Of a DNA stretch of 64,000 nt, positions 33,547 to 42,981 are shown in pieces. The translations under genes were made by a program, and so were the position numbers. Under the pieces are notes generated by a model. It saw nothing but the letters and a program-made list of their open reading frames with translations, ran no database searches and was not told the origin of the DNA. The DNA is from Mycolicibacterium gadium (GTDB lineage Bacteria > Actinomycetota > Actinomycetes > Mycobacteriales > Mycobacteriaceae): NCBI RefSeq assembly GCF_010728925.1, contig NZ_AP022608.1, positions 3,968,001 through 4,032,000 on the forward strand, read 5' to 3'. How positions within the stretch are numbered: the stretch's first letter is position 1; every line of letters starts with the position of its first letter.

Positions 33547-34917
33547 ATGGTGCAGCCATCGACCATGGAGGCGGACGTCATCGTCGTCGGAGCGGGACTC
33601 TCCGGCATGACCGCGGCACGAAAGCTGCTCGGGGCGGGACTCGTGCCGCTCGTCCTGGAGGCCGACGAACGGGTCGGTGGGCGGATCCTCACTCAAGAGG
33701 TGATGCCCGGGGTGCCGGTCGAACTCGGCGCCCAGTGGATCGGCGACACGCACGAACGGATGTTCCGGCTGGCGGCCGAACTCGGGGTCGAGACCTACCC
33801 CCAGTACGACCAGGGCGAGACGTCCTACGAACTCGTCGACTCCGGGGTGTTGCGCGAGAACGAGTTTCACTCGCGCTTCGAGTCGGAGCTGCAGGAGCTC
33901 GCCTTGGTACTGAAACGGCTCGACGTGCTGGCCGCGGACGTTCCCGTCGAAGCGCCGTGGACGGCGCCGCGGGCGCTGGAGTGGGACGCCTTCACCGCAG
34001 GCGCTTGGTATGACGCGCAGGGCCTTTCACCGGTGGCCCGCAATCTGCTGGAGATCTGCACCGTCGGCATCCTTGCGGTCCCCACCGCCGAGGTGTCCTT
34101 CCTGCATCTGCTGTTCACGATCAAGACCTGTGGTGTGACGTCGGAGTTGTTCGCCGAATCCGAGGGCGGCGCGCAGACGACTCGCTTCATCGGCGGCACC
34201 AGTGAGATCCCGAATCGGCTGGCGGCGCTGATCGCCGATCACATCGTGCTCGACATGCCCGTCCAGCTGATCGAGCACACCGCCGACAGCGTCACCGTGC
34301 ACTGTCGCGGCGGGGTCATCGCCCGCGGCCGGCGCGCGATCGTCGCGATCTCGCCGACGCTGGCCGGACGCATCATGTACGACCCGCCGCTGCCCGGCAT
34401 CCGGGACCAGCTGACGCAACGGCTGCCGAACGGCTCGGCGATGAAGGCATTCTTCGTCTATGACGAACCGTTCTGGCGCAAGGACGGTTTCAACGGTCAG
34501 CTCATCTCCGATATCGGTCCGGCCCGCATGTCCAACGACACGTGCCTGCCCGGCGACGATCACGGCGTGATCCTGCTGTTCCTCGAGGGCGATCAAGCCC
34601 GCACCTGCGGTCGGCTGCCAGAGAGTGAACGTCGTGAAGCGCTGACGGCCGAACTCGTGCGTCACTACGGCGGCAGGGCAGCCAAACCCGAGTTCTACGT
34701 CGACGGTGAATGGTCGGAGCGACAGTGGACCCGCGGCTGTTACAACGCCAACCACGGACCGCACGTGTGGACCACCTACGGCCCGGCACTCACGACGCCG
34801 ATCGGCGTCATCCATTGGGCGTCAACCGATACCGCGACGTATTGGAGCGCCTACATGGAGGGCGCGGTCGACGCCGGTGAACGCGCGGCGGCGGCCGTCA
34901 TCGCCGAACTCTCCTAG
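33547..34917 (+). CDS. FAD-dependent amine oxidase (flavin monoamine oxidase family, AofH-like)
   Basis: 456 residues; ATG at 33547 (another ATG seven codons in). N-terminal dinucleotide-binding motif 'DVIVVGAGLSGMTAARKLL', 'EADERVGGRILTQ' and 'PVELGAQWIGDTHERMF', the typical MAO opening. The C-terminal end 'GVIHWASTDTATYWSAYMEG' carries the second FAD-binding element with the substrate-site aromatic residues. In MAOs a Cys may hold FAD covalently; 'RGCYNANHGP' here has a Cys near the expected region, but covalent linkage is not certain. It oxidises primary or polyamines. A long inverted repeat follows the stop. Confidence 0.92.
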   Translation: MVQPSTMEADVIVVGAGLSGMTAARKLLGAGLVPLVLEADERVGGRILTQEVMPGVPVELGAQWIGDTHERMFRLAAELGVETYPQYDQGETSYELVDSGVLRENEFHSRFESELQELALVLKRLDVLAADVPVEAPWTAPRALEWDAFTAGAWYDAQGLSPVARNLLEICTVGILAVPTAEVSFLHLLFTIKTCGVTSELFAESEGGAQTTRFIGGTSEIPNRLAALIADHIVLDMPVQLIEHTADSVTVHCRGGVIARGRRAIVAISPTLAGRIMYDPPLPGIRDQLTQRLPNGSAMKAFFVYDEPFWRKDGFNGQLISDIGPARMSNDTCLPGDDHGVILLFLEGDQARTCGRLPESERREALTAELVRHYGGRAAKPEFYVDGEWSERQWTRGCYNANHGPHVWTTYGPALTTPIGVIHWASTDTATYWSAYMEGAVDAGERAAAAVIAELS

Positions 34918-34921
34918 ACGG

Positions 34922-34966
34922 TTTCGGTGCGCGAACGATCGCTGAGCGACTGTTTGCGCACCGAAA
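34922..34966. terminator. Long inverted repeat between convergent genes (bidirectional terminator)
   Basis: TTTCGGTGCGC (34922-34932) and GCGCACCGAAA (34956-34966) form a perfect 11-bp stem. The 23-nt loop holds a nested TCGC-TGA-GCGA hairpin. It separates the amine oxidase and tgt stops. Confidence 0.75.
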
Positions 34967-34973
34967 TCGCAAC

Positions 34974-36682
<1,709 letters not shown>

Positions 36683-36800
36683 GCACGATCGCGGTCAGCT
36701 CACGTTTTCGTCCAATCCGATGACCGCGCGGGTGCCGCGCACCATACTGGCCGAGATGATCCGCCGATCTTGACGGGTCACGCCGACAAGAAGGAGAACA

Positions 36801-37268
36801 GTGGTGAAGCGTGGGTTCGTGGTCGCCGTAGGCAGCATGGCCATCCTCGTCGCCGGTCTATCCGGGTGTTCATCGGAAGACAAGAAGTCCGAGACGTCCG
36901 GCGAGACCTCGTCTGCCGCTTCCGCGGAGGGTAAGTCCACCGTCACGATCGATGGAAATGACCAGGCCGTCCAGGGCACGGTCGTTTGCACCAGCATGGG
37001 CGGCAACATGAACATCGCCATCGGCGACGCCGCCACCGGAATTGCCGCGGTCGTCAGCGAGGGCGATGAGCCCACGGTGCAGTCGGTCGGTCTGGGCAAC
37101 GTCAACGGCGTGACCCTGGGCTACCAGAGTGGATCGGGCCAGGGTGAGGCCAAGGCCGAGAAGGACGGGAACACCTACAAGATTTCCGGCACCGCCACCG
37201 GTGTCGACATGGCCAACCCGTTGCAGCCGGTGAACAAGCCATTCGAGATCGAGGTCAGCTGCCCGTAG
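36801..37268 (+). CDS. lpqH: LpqH-family lipoprotein (19-kDa antigen)
   Basis: 155 residues, GTG start with a strong AGAAGGAG upstream. Lipobox LSGC (Cys23) is followed by a Ser/Thr/Glu-rich, probably glycosylated linker ('[14 protein letters not shown]') and the LpqH core '[18 protein letters not shown]', '[18 protein letters not shown]', '[18 protein letters not shown]', 'FEIEVSC'. This is the closer match to the TLR2-active mycobacterial 19-kDa antigen. It is followed by a strong hairpin terminator. Confidence 0.92.
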   Translation: MVKRGFVVAVGSMAILVAGLSGCSSEDKKSETSGETSSAASAEGKSTVTIDGNDQAVQGTVVCTSMGGNMNIAIGDAATGIAAVVSEGDEPTVQSVGLGNVNGVTLGYQSGSGQGEAKAEKDGNTYKISGTATGVDMANPLQPVNKPFEIEVSCP

Positions 37269-37292
37269 TCGAGGCATACCAAGAGCGTTCAG

Positions 37293-37320
37293 CGGCGGCG
37301 TCCCGAAAGGGGCGCCGCCG
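37293..37320 (+). terminator. Rho-independent-type hairpin after lpqH
   Basis: CGGCGGCG-T-CCC-GAAA-GGG-G-CGCCGCCG: a 12-bp stem with one T/G wobble and a GAAA tetraloop, followed by TTGT. It lies 24 bp after the lpqH stop. Confidence 0.85.
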
Positions 37321-37337
37321 TTGTCATGCCGGGACGA

Positions 37338-37688
37338 CTAGGCCGGAACGGTATAGCCCGCCGCGGACTGGCGCAGCTGCCAGATCTGCGCGGGGCAGAG
37401 CTCGTTGACCGCCTGGTTGATCAGGTAAGCGCCCTGGTAGTAGTCGGTCGTGCGGAAGTCGGCCTTCACCTGGTCGACGAGCTGCGCGTAGCTCATCTTT
37501 CCCGCGACCCGATCGCAGATCGTGTTTCCGTAGCCGATGGCGGCGTCGGCGTTGGGGAAGTTGTAGCCGGGCCGCACATGCACGTTGACGAGGTACGCGA
37601 CGGTGTCTGCGCCAGCCGGCGGCGCGAGCGCGACGGTGGCTGCCGCGGTTGCCAGTGACGCAGCCATAGTGGCGATGACCAGCTTCAT
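37338..37688 (-). CDS. DUF732-family small secreted protein
   Basis: 116 residues from the ATG at 37688; the frame continues to 37883 but the upstream part is not protein-like. A signal peptide ends 'APPAGA' before Asp-Thr. The mature part matches DUF732, a mycobacterial secreted family of about 80 residues: 'AYLVNVHVRPGYNFPNAD', 'AAIGYGNTICDRVAGKMSY', 'YYQGAYLINQAVNELCP' with the two characteristic Cys. Function unknown. Two further, frameshifted members are at 48183 and 48851. Confidence 0.85.
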   Translation of the reverse strand: MKLVIATMAASLATAAATVALAPPAGADTVAYLVNVHVRPGYNFPNADAAIGYGNTICDRVAGKMSYAQLVDQVKADFRTTDYYQGAYLINQAVNELCPAQIWQLRQSAAGYTVPA

Positions 37689-37736
37689 AGACGGAAACCC
37701 TACGCGTGGCGCGCAGGAAAACCTACGCTGAGACCC

Positions 37737-38108
37737 ATGAAGATCGTGGCTGCAGTTGCACTGGCGTGCGGGTTCGCGGCGGCTCCCATGGTGATCGCAC
37801 CGACCACATCGGCCTCCCCCGGATACTGCGATGGCGCGGACTGCGTGCCGTACCTCACCCGTAGCGCGGTCGCCGGCGAGCATTGCAACCAGAACACCCG
37901 CTACAACTGGGGCCTCGACGCCTCGGGCAACACGTTGGCCTGCAGTTCGCGCCGCGTCTGGATCGAGGCGCCGCCATTGGTGGGAGTCCGCACATTGCGG
38001 CTGCCCTGCGGCGACCAGACGGGCGTCGCGCAGTCACCCGACGGGGTGCCGCTGAGCTGTATGGGCGGCGCCTGGAGCGCCGACTACAGCTGGACCTTCT
38101 ACAAGTAA
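37737..38108 (+). CDS. Small secreted Cys-rich protein
   Basis: 123 residues. A signal peptide ends 'PTTSA' before Ser-Pro. The mature part has six Cys ('GYCDGADCVPYLT', 'GEHCNQNTRYNWG', 'NTLACSSRRVW', 'LRLPCGDQTG', 'PLSCMGGAWS'), presumably disulfide-bonded. I do not recognise a named family; it resembles other small actinobacterial exported proteins. It is divergent from the DUF732 gene over 48 bp, which must contain both promoters. Confidence 0.75.
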   Translation: MKIVAAVALACGFAAAPMVIAPTTSASPGYCDGADCVPYLTRSAVAGEHCNQNTRYNWGLDASGNTLACSSRRVWIEAPPLVGVRTLRLPCGDQTGVAQSPDGVPLSCMGGAWSADYSWTFYK

Positions 38109-38177
38109 AGGTCACTTCCCGATAACGCACCGGTTGCATGCGTGAGATCTGAGCCCTTTCGGGGTACAACGACTCGC

Positions 38178-38588
38178 GTGGCAATCGATGCGTGTTCGCG
38201 ACCGGTTGGTTCGCTCCGCATCGAAGTGCCGGCAGTCGCGGAGCAACTGGCCGAGATCCGTCGTCGGCTGGCCGACTGGCTCGAGCCGATCGGGATCTCC
38301 GCCGCCGGCATCGCGGACATCGTGCTCGTGGTGAACGAGGCCTGTACGAACTGCATCGAACACGCGTACCGCGACGTCGACCCCGGGGCGATCCTCGTCG
38401 ATGCGAGTCACGAGTACGGCCAGATCGTCATCGACGTCATCGATCACGGAGCCTGGAAGAATCCCCCCACCCAGCCGAGCACCCGCGGGCACGGGCTGCC
38501 GATCATGCGCGCGATGAGCGCAGGCATGGACGTCAAATCATCGTCAGACGGCACGACGGTACGTCTGAGTTTCGATCCCGCCGCGTAG
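38178..38588 (+). CDS. RsbW-like anti-sigma factor / serine-protein kinase (HATPase_c_2)
   Basis: 136 residues from the GTG at 38178; GTG at 38142 adds 12 residues. GHKL ATPase motifs are intact: N-box 'VVNEACTNCIEHAYRD', G1 'VIDVIDHGAW', and G2 'RGHGLPIMRAMSAGMDV'. Such proteins bind sigma factors or phosphorylate anti-sigma-factor antagonists (STAS) in partner switching. No STAS protein or sigma factor lies in the window. The gene is convergent with the response regulator, 6 bp between stops, beside two PP2C phosphatases of the SpoIIE type that would act on such a phospho-antagonist. Confidence 0.88.
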   Translation: MAIDACSRPVGSLRIEVPAVAEQLAEIRRRLADWLEPIGISAAGIADIVLVVNEACTNCIEHAYRDVDPGAILVDASHEYGQIVIDVIDHGAWKNPPTQPSTRGHGLPIMRAMSAGMDVKSSSDGTTVRLSFDPAA

Positions 38589-38594
38589 AACTAG

Positions 38595-39035
38595 CTAGAA
38601 CTGCGGCAGCCGGACCACCTGAACGAAGAACTCGTCGATCTGGCGCACCGCGTTCATGAACTGATCGAGGTCGACCGGCTTGGTGACATAGGCATTGGCG
38701 TGCAGCTTGTAGCTGCGCAGGATGTCCTCCTCGGCCGAGGACGTCGTCAATACCACCACCGGGATGTGGCTGAGGTCGGGATCGCTCTTGATCTGCTCGA
38801 GCAGTTGGCGGCCGTCGTACTTGGGCAGGTTCAGGTCGAGCAGCACCAGGTCGGGTCGCGGTGCGTCTTTGTAGGCACCACGCCGATACAAGAAGTCCAG
38901 CCCTTCCTCGCCGTCGTGCGCGACGTGAAGATTGTTTTTGATCTTGTTGTGCTCGAAGGCTTCCCGAGTGATCAGCTCGTCTCCGGGATCGTCCTCGATG
39001 AGCAGGACATCGATAGCGCGCTCGGCCGGTGTCAT
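38595..39035 (-). CDS. Single-domain response regulator (Rcp1/CheY-like)
   Basis: 146 residues with a receiver domain only: 'DVLLIEDDPGDELITREAF', phosphoacceptor Asp in 'LVLLDLNLPKYDGRQLLEQI', Thr in 'VVVLTTSSAEEDILRSY', and Lys in 'AYVTKPVDLDQFM'. The 'DDPGDELIT' opening and extended loop ('YRRGAYKDAPRPD') are typical of Rcp1-type partners of phytochrome or CHASE kinases. No output domain is present, so it likely passes phosphate to or from other proteins. The start overlaps the kinase stop by 4 nt, making it the last gene of a three-gene operon. Confidence 0.92.
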   Translation of the reverse strand: MTPAERAIDVLLIEDDPGDELITREAFEHNKIKNNLHVAHDGEEGLDFLYRRGAYKDAPRPDLVLLDLNLPKYDGRQLLEQIKSDPDLSHIPVVVLTTSSAEEDILRSYKLHANAYVTKPVDLDQFMNAVRQIDEFFVQVVRLPQF

Positions 39036-40603
39036 GAGGGTGATCCTTCCAGATCGGCTGCCACCTGGTTGTCAACGGTGACGGGAATGGTGAAGCGGAA
39101 TCGGGTTCCTCCGGCGAAGGAGTTGTCGATCCAGATGGTGCCGCCGTGATGCTCGATGATCTTCTTGCACAGCGCCAGGCCGATACCGGTGCCGGTGTAG
39201 ACGTCGCGTCCGTGTAGGCGCTGGAAGATCACGAAGACCTTGTCGGAGAACTCTTCGGGGATGCCGATGCCGTTGTCGGTCACGGTCAGCATCCACGGGG
39301 CGTCGGGGTCGTCGGCGCTGCGCTCACAATTGACGACGATGCGTGGCGCGACGCCGTCGCGCCGGAACTTCACCGCGTTGCCGATCAGGTTCTGCCACAC
39401 CATCGTCAGCAGCGTAGGATCGCCGACGATCCGGGGCAGTGGCTGCCCCTCGCGGATGACCTGGGCCCCGGACTCGGCGATCGCGGTGTCGAGGTTGGCG
39501 ATCGCGTCATCGAGCGTGGCACCGAGGTCGACGTCGTCGCTCGTCGCGTTGAGCCGGCCCACCCGGGAGAACGTGAGCAAGTCGTTGATCAGGATCTGCA
39601 TCCGCTTGGCGCCGTCGACGGCGAACGCGATGTATTCCGTGCCGCGTTCGTCGAGCTTGTCGCCGTAGCGCTTCTCGATGAGCTGGCAGAACGAAGCCAC
39701 CTTGCGCAGCGGTTCCTGGAGGTCGTGCGAGGCGACATAGGCGAACTGCTCGAGTTCGGCGTTGGACCGCTGCAGCTCGACCGCCTGGTCGGCCAGCATG
39801 GTTCGTGCCTCGGTGGCATCTTCGAGCTCGTCGACGATCCGCTGGCGCATGTCCTCGACGTCGGCGGCGATGGCGCGAATGTCCCTGGGGCCTTCGGGCA
39901 CGATCCGACTGCTGAAGTCGCCCTGGGTGATCCTTCGGCAGGCAGCGGCCAAAGCTTCAAGAGGCCGGGTGACCGCCGTCCGGATCACCAGCGCGGACAG
40001 GATGGCGGCGACGACGGTCGCCCCGACGACCGAGATCAGCACGGCGTTGCGCCAGCTTTTCACATTCGCAAGCTCGGCATCGGTGGCGTCACGCTCTTGC
40101 TGCAGGTGTTGCAGCTGGGTGTCGAAGAGCTGGCGCAGGGTGTCGAACGAGGTCTTGCCGAGCGCGACCGTCGGGCCGTCGACCACCGACGGCACACCGG
40201 GTTTGACTTCGGCGATGAGCGGTTCGGCATAGGTGGTACGCCATGCCGCAGCTGCCGTCTCGATGGCATCCAGGTCGTCGAGCACCTTCTTGCGATCCCC
40301 GGCTTCAGCCCGGATCTGTTCCGCCGCAGCCGACTCAGCCTTCTGCCCGGCAACGTAGGGCTCGAGGAACTGGGGGTTGGCGGAGATCGCATACCCGCGC
40401 AACGAGGTCTCCTGGTCACGTAGTGCGGCCTGCAGCTTGTAGGCGCCGAGCCGCATCGGTCCGATGTCTCCGGTGATCTCCTGCGACACGGCGTCCGTCC
40501 GATTCACCAGCATCGCACCCGCGACGGCGCCGGCGAGTACGACCGCGCCCATGACGGCCAGCACCAGGTTCTGCCAGCCCTGGACCGTGGGCTGCCACTT
40601 CAT
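39032..40603 (-). CDS. Membrane sensor histidine kinase with CHASE3-type sensor and HAMP
   Basis: 523 residues. TM1 (about 13-33), an outside helical CHASE3-like domain (about 35-190, 'ALRDQETSLRGYAISANPQF'), TM2 (about 187-208), a HAMP linker ('RPLEALAAACRRITQGDF'), a coiled coil, HisKA with 'VASHDLQEPLRKVASFC' (His phosphosite), and the HATPase with N-box 'NLIGNAVKFRRDG', G1 'VTDNGIGIPEE' and G2 'GTGIGLALCKKIIEHHGG'. The stimulus is unknown. It overlaps both neighbours by 4 nt (receiver-phosphatase upstream, response regulator downstream), so the three form one unit. Confidence 0.93.
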   Translation of the reverse strand: MKWQPTVQGWQNLVLAVMGAVVLAGAVAGAMLVNRTDAVSQEITGDIGPMRLGAYKLQAALRDQETSLRGYAISANPQFLEPYVAGQKAESAAAEQIRAEAGDRKKVLDDLDAIETAAAAWRTTYAEPLIAEVKPGVPSVVDGPTVALGKTSFDTLRQLFDTQLQHLQQERDATDAELANVKSWRNAVLISVVGATVVAAILSALVIRTAVTRPLEALAAACRRITQGDFSSRIVPEGPRDIRAIAADVEDMRQRIVDELEDATEARTMLADQAVELQRSNAELEQFAYVASHDLQEPLRKVASFCQLIEKRYGDKLDERGTEYIAFAVDGAKRMQILINDLLTFSRVGRLNATSDDVDLGATLDDAIANLDTAIAESGAQVIREGQPLPRIVGDPTLLTMVWQNLIGNAVKFRRDGVAPRIVVNCERSADDPDAPWMLTVTDNGIGIPEEFSDKVFVIFQRLHGRDVYTGTGIGLALCKKIIEHHGGTIWIDNSFAGGTRFRFTIPVTVDNQVAADLEGSPS

Positions 40604-41787
40604 CCGGTCGCCGTCCGCTCGACGCGCACGACGGCGATGTCGTCGCTGATACCGCCGACGGACTGCGCGCGACGCTCGACATCGTCGATCAACGCTTCGA
40701 CGAATCGGGCGCCGGGCAGATGCGCATACGACCGCGCCACGTCCAGCAGACCCGATTCCATAAGGCGTTCGGAACCCCGTCCGGATCGGCCCTCGATCAA
40801 GCCGTCAGTGAGGAGTACGAGGCCATGTCCCGGCGGCAGTTCCATGATGTTCAGCGGCCACTCGTATCCGTTGAGGCCCAGCGCAGGGCCCACCGAAGGC
40901 TCCAGCCACTCCACCGAATCGGGGCCGTGCAACAACATCGCGGGGTGGCCGGCGGACACCGCGTTGAAGCTCAGATCGTCAGGGGAGAGGGCCACCGAGA
41001 GAACCGTTGCGAAAATACTGGTGCCGGGGCGCTCGGCGCTCAGGATCCGCTCCAGCTGACGCATTCGCTCGTTGCCGCGTAGGCCCGCGAATGTCAGTGC
41101 GCGCCAGCCGATACGCAGCGCAACCCCGAGCGCGGCCTCGTTCGGACCGTGCCCGGCCACATCGCCGACCATGACGTGCACGGTGCGGTCGGGGGTTTGG
41201 ACAAAGTCGTAGAAGTCACCACCTAGAAGCGCGAACTGCCTACTCGGCCGGTATCGCGCGACGATGTCCACACCCGGATCGTCGAGCAACAGCGGCGACG
41301 GCAACAGCCCGCGTTCGAGGCGCGCGTTCTCCGTCGCGCGCAGCTCGCTGGCGTGCAATTCGTGCGCGGTCAGCTCGGCGCGCTTACGTTCGACCGCGTA
41401 GAGCAGCGCGCGGTGTAGCGTTTCAGGCTCAACCCGACCCTTGACCAGGTAGTCCTGAGCTCCCGCGGCAACAGCGGAGACGCCGAAGTGTTGGTCGTTC
41501 AGGCCGGTGAGCACGACGATGGGCATCGTGGCGTCTTGTTTGGCGACCTGATCCAGCGCCTTGATTCCGTTCGCATCGGGGAGGTTGAGGTCCAGCAGTA
41601 CGCAGTCCGGGCGGGATGCGGCCAGTTGCCGCTCGGCGTCCTCGATCGAGGGCGCCCACACCACCTGGATATCGGCGCCCGCATCGGCGATGAGCTCCTC
41701 GACCAGGATGGCGTCACCCCGATCGTCCTCGACGAGCAGCACCGAGAACGGCCGCTCATCGGCGGCCTGATCAGCGGACGTGCCCAT
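40600..41787 (-). CDS. Receiver-PP2C (SpoIIE/RsbU-type) phosphatase
   Basis: 395 residues from the ATG at 41787; an upstream start at 41817 adds ten. The receiver domain (about 12-130) has Asp in 'CVLLDLNLPDANGIKALD' and a switch Lys in 'DYLVKGRV'. The PP2C domain (about 180-395) has metal sites 'LLGGDFYDFV', 'VGDVAGHGPNEAALGV' and a late 'LVLLTDGLIEGR' plus 'GISDDIAVVRV'. It should dephosphorylate a phosphoserine STAS antagonist when its receiver is phosphorylated by the co-transcribed histidine kinase. First gene of the kinase operon. Confidence 0.92.
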   Translation of the reverse strand: MGTSADQAADERPFSVLLVEDDRGDAILVEELIADAGADIQVVWAPSIEDAERQLAASRPDCVLLDLNLPDANGIKALDQVAKQDATMPIVVLTGLNDQHFGVSAVAAGAQDYLVKGRVEPETLHRALLYAVERKRAELTAHELHASELRATENARLERGLLPSPLLLDDPGVDIVARYRPSRQFALLGGDFYDFVQTPDRTVHVMVGDVAGHGPNEAALGVALRIGWRALTFAGLRGNERMRQLERILSAERPGTSIFATVLSVALSPDDLSFNAVSAGHPAMLLHGPDSVEWLEPSVGPALGLNGYEWPLNIMELPPGHGLVLLTDGLIEGRSGRGSERLMESGLLDVARSYAHLPGARFVEALIDDVERRAQSVGGISDDIAVVRVERTATG

Positions 41788-41887
41788 CACAGGGTTATAT
41801 ATCGAACTCACTGGCAACCACGTTTCCCCACGTGCGTCACCGTGGCCGCTGTGACCGCTTCTTTAGTGACATCGGAAAGGATAGACG

Positions 41888-42964
41888 CTACCCAGTCCGG
41901 GGTCCCCGCCTGAACCCCGTTTCGCTGCGAATCAACGGCAGCGTGGCAGAGGTGGCGAATCCGGGCGGCGCCTGGCAGACGGCGGTGACCGCGTTGAGGA
42001 CCTGCATGCCGGTGGCGACGCTGGCCGACCGTACATGCTCTTCGATGGTGGCGTTGCGGGTGAAGCTCGCCAGCGACATGAAGTGGGTGCGCATCGACGG
42101 GTCGCCCTCGATGGTCAGCGTCCAGCCGTGCTGTGGTTTGGGCCAGTGCGAGGGATACTCGCCACCCACTGTCCACAGCGTTTCGATCTCGATGAGCGTT
42201 TCGCCGTCGCGGTGACCGGACCAATTCCAGCGCTGGCCGGCCGTCGTCCCCGCGGCCAGCAGGTGGTCGAAGATCTGATGATCCTCGGCAGCGGGAATGG
42301 CCTCCACGGTGGCCGAGACATCGTCGACGTCGGCGTTCAGCGCGTCGGCCAGAAACCAGACCTGCTCGGTGAAGATCGAGCTGTTGAAGGCCAGGAAGTC
42401 GGTCGCGGTCGGGCTTATCGACTCGACCGGCTGCCCAAATGCCATGTTGTCGAACGTGATTCCGGTGCTTTCGTACACCGACCAGTCGGCGCGCTCCTGC
42501 AGGGTGATCCTGTCGATCGTTCGGCTCATACCCGAAAGCGCCAGCGGCAGGACACCGGAGAGGTTGCCCGGGTTGATGCCGCTGCCGTGCATGGATGTGC
42601 CGCCCTTCTCGCAGGCAGCCCGGACGCGGTCGCGATCGGTAGCGTCGATCCGCGCAGGATGAAACAGAAATGCCGTGGTCGCAACGTTTTTCCCGGTTTC
42701 CAGGAGTCGGCACACGTCGTCGAGGTGCGCGGTGCGCGGCGTATAGAGCACGCAGTCGGCATCCAGCCTGAGAATCTGTTCGACGTCGGTCGTCGCGGTC
42801 ACGCCGATCGGTTCACGGCCGACGAGAGTGCCGATGTCCACGCCGTTCTTCTCACCGGAGTAGACCAACGCCCCGACGAGGCAAAGATCGTCTCGGTGGT
42901 CGAGGATCGCGGTGATCATCTCGCTGCCCACCGTGCCGGTTCCCCATTGAATTACCCGATGCAC
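41888..42964 (-). CDS. Dihydrodipicolinate-reductase-like NAD(P)-binding protein
   Basis: 358 residues. N-terminal Rossmann motif in 'VIQWGTGTVGSEMITAIL', then 'VLYTPRTAHLDDVCRLLE' and 'GSGINPGNLSGVLPLAL'. The C-terminal substrate domain contains 'IEIETLWTVGGEYPSHWP'. This belongs to the actinobacterial amine-dehydrogenase-like branch of the DapB-like family, whose members are not lysine-pathway enzymes; the only assigned relative I recall is 2,4-diaminopentanoate dehydrogenase. It is a distant paralogue of the gene at 1-768. It sits between two phosphatase genes, probably by chance. Confidence 0.8.
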   Translation of the reverse strand: MHRVIQWGTGTVGSEMITAILDHRDDLCLVGALVYSGEKNGVDIGTLVGREPIGVTATTDVEQILRLDADCVLYTPRTAHLDDVCRLLETGKNVATTAFLFHPARIDATDRDRVRAACEKGGTSMHGSGINPGNLSGVLPLALSGMSRTIDRITLQERADWSVYESTGITFDNMAFGQPVESISPTATDFLAFNSSIFTEQVWFLADALNADVDDVSATVEAIPAAEDHQIFDHLLAAGTTAGQRWNWSGHRDGETLIEIETLWTVGGEYPSHWPKPQHGWTLTIEGDPSMRTHFMSLASFTRNATIEEHVRSASVATGMQVLNAVTAVCQAPPGFATSATLPLIRSETGFRRGPRTG

Positions 42965-42981
42965 GGTCGGACCGTAGCAGC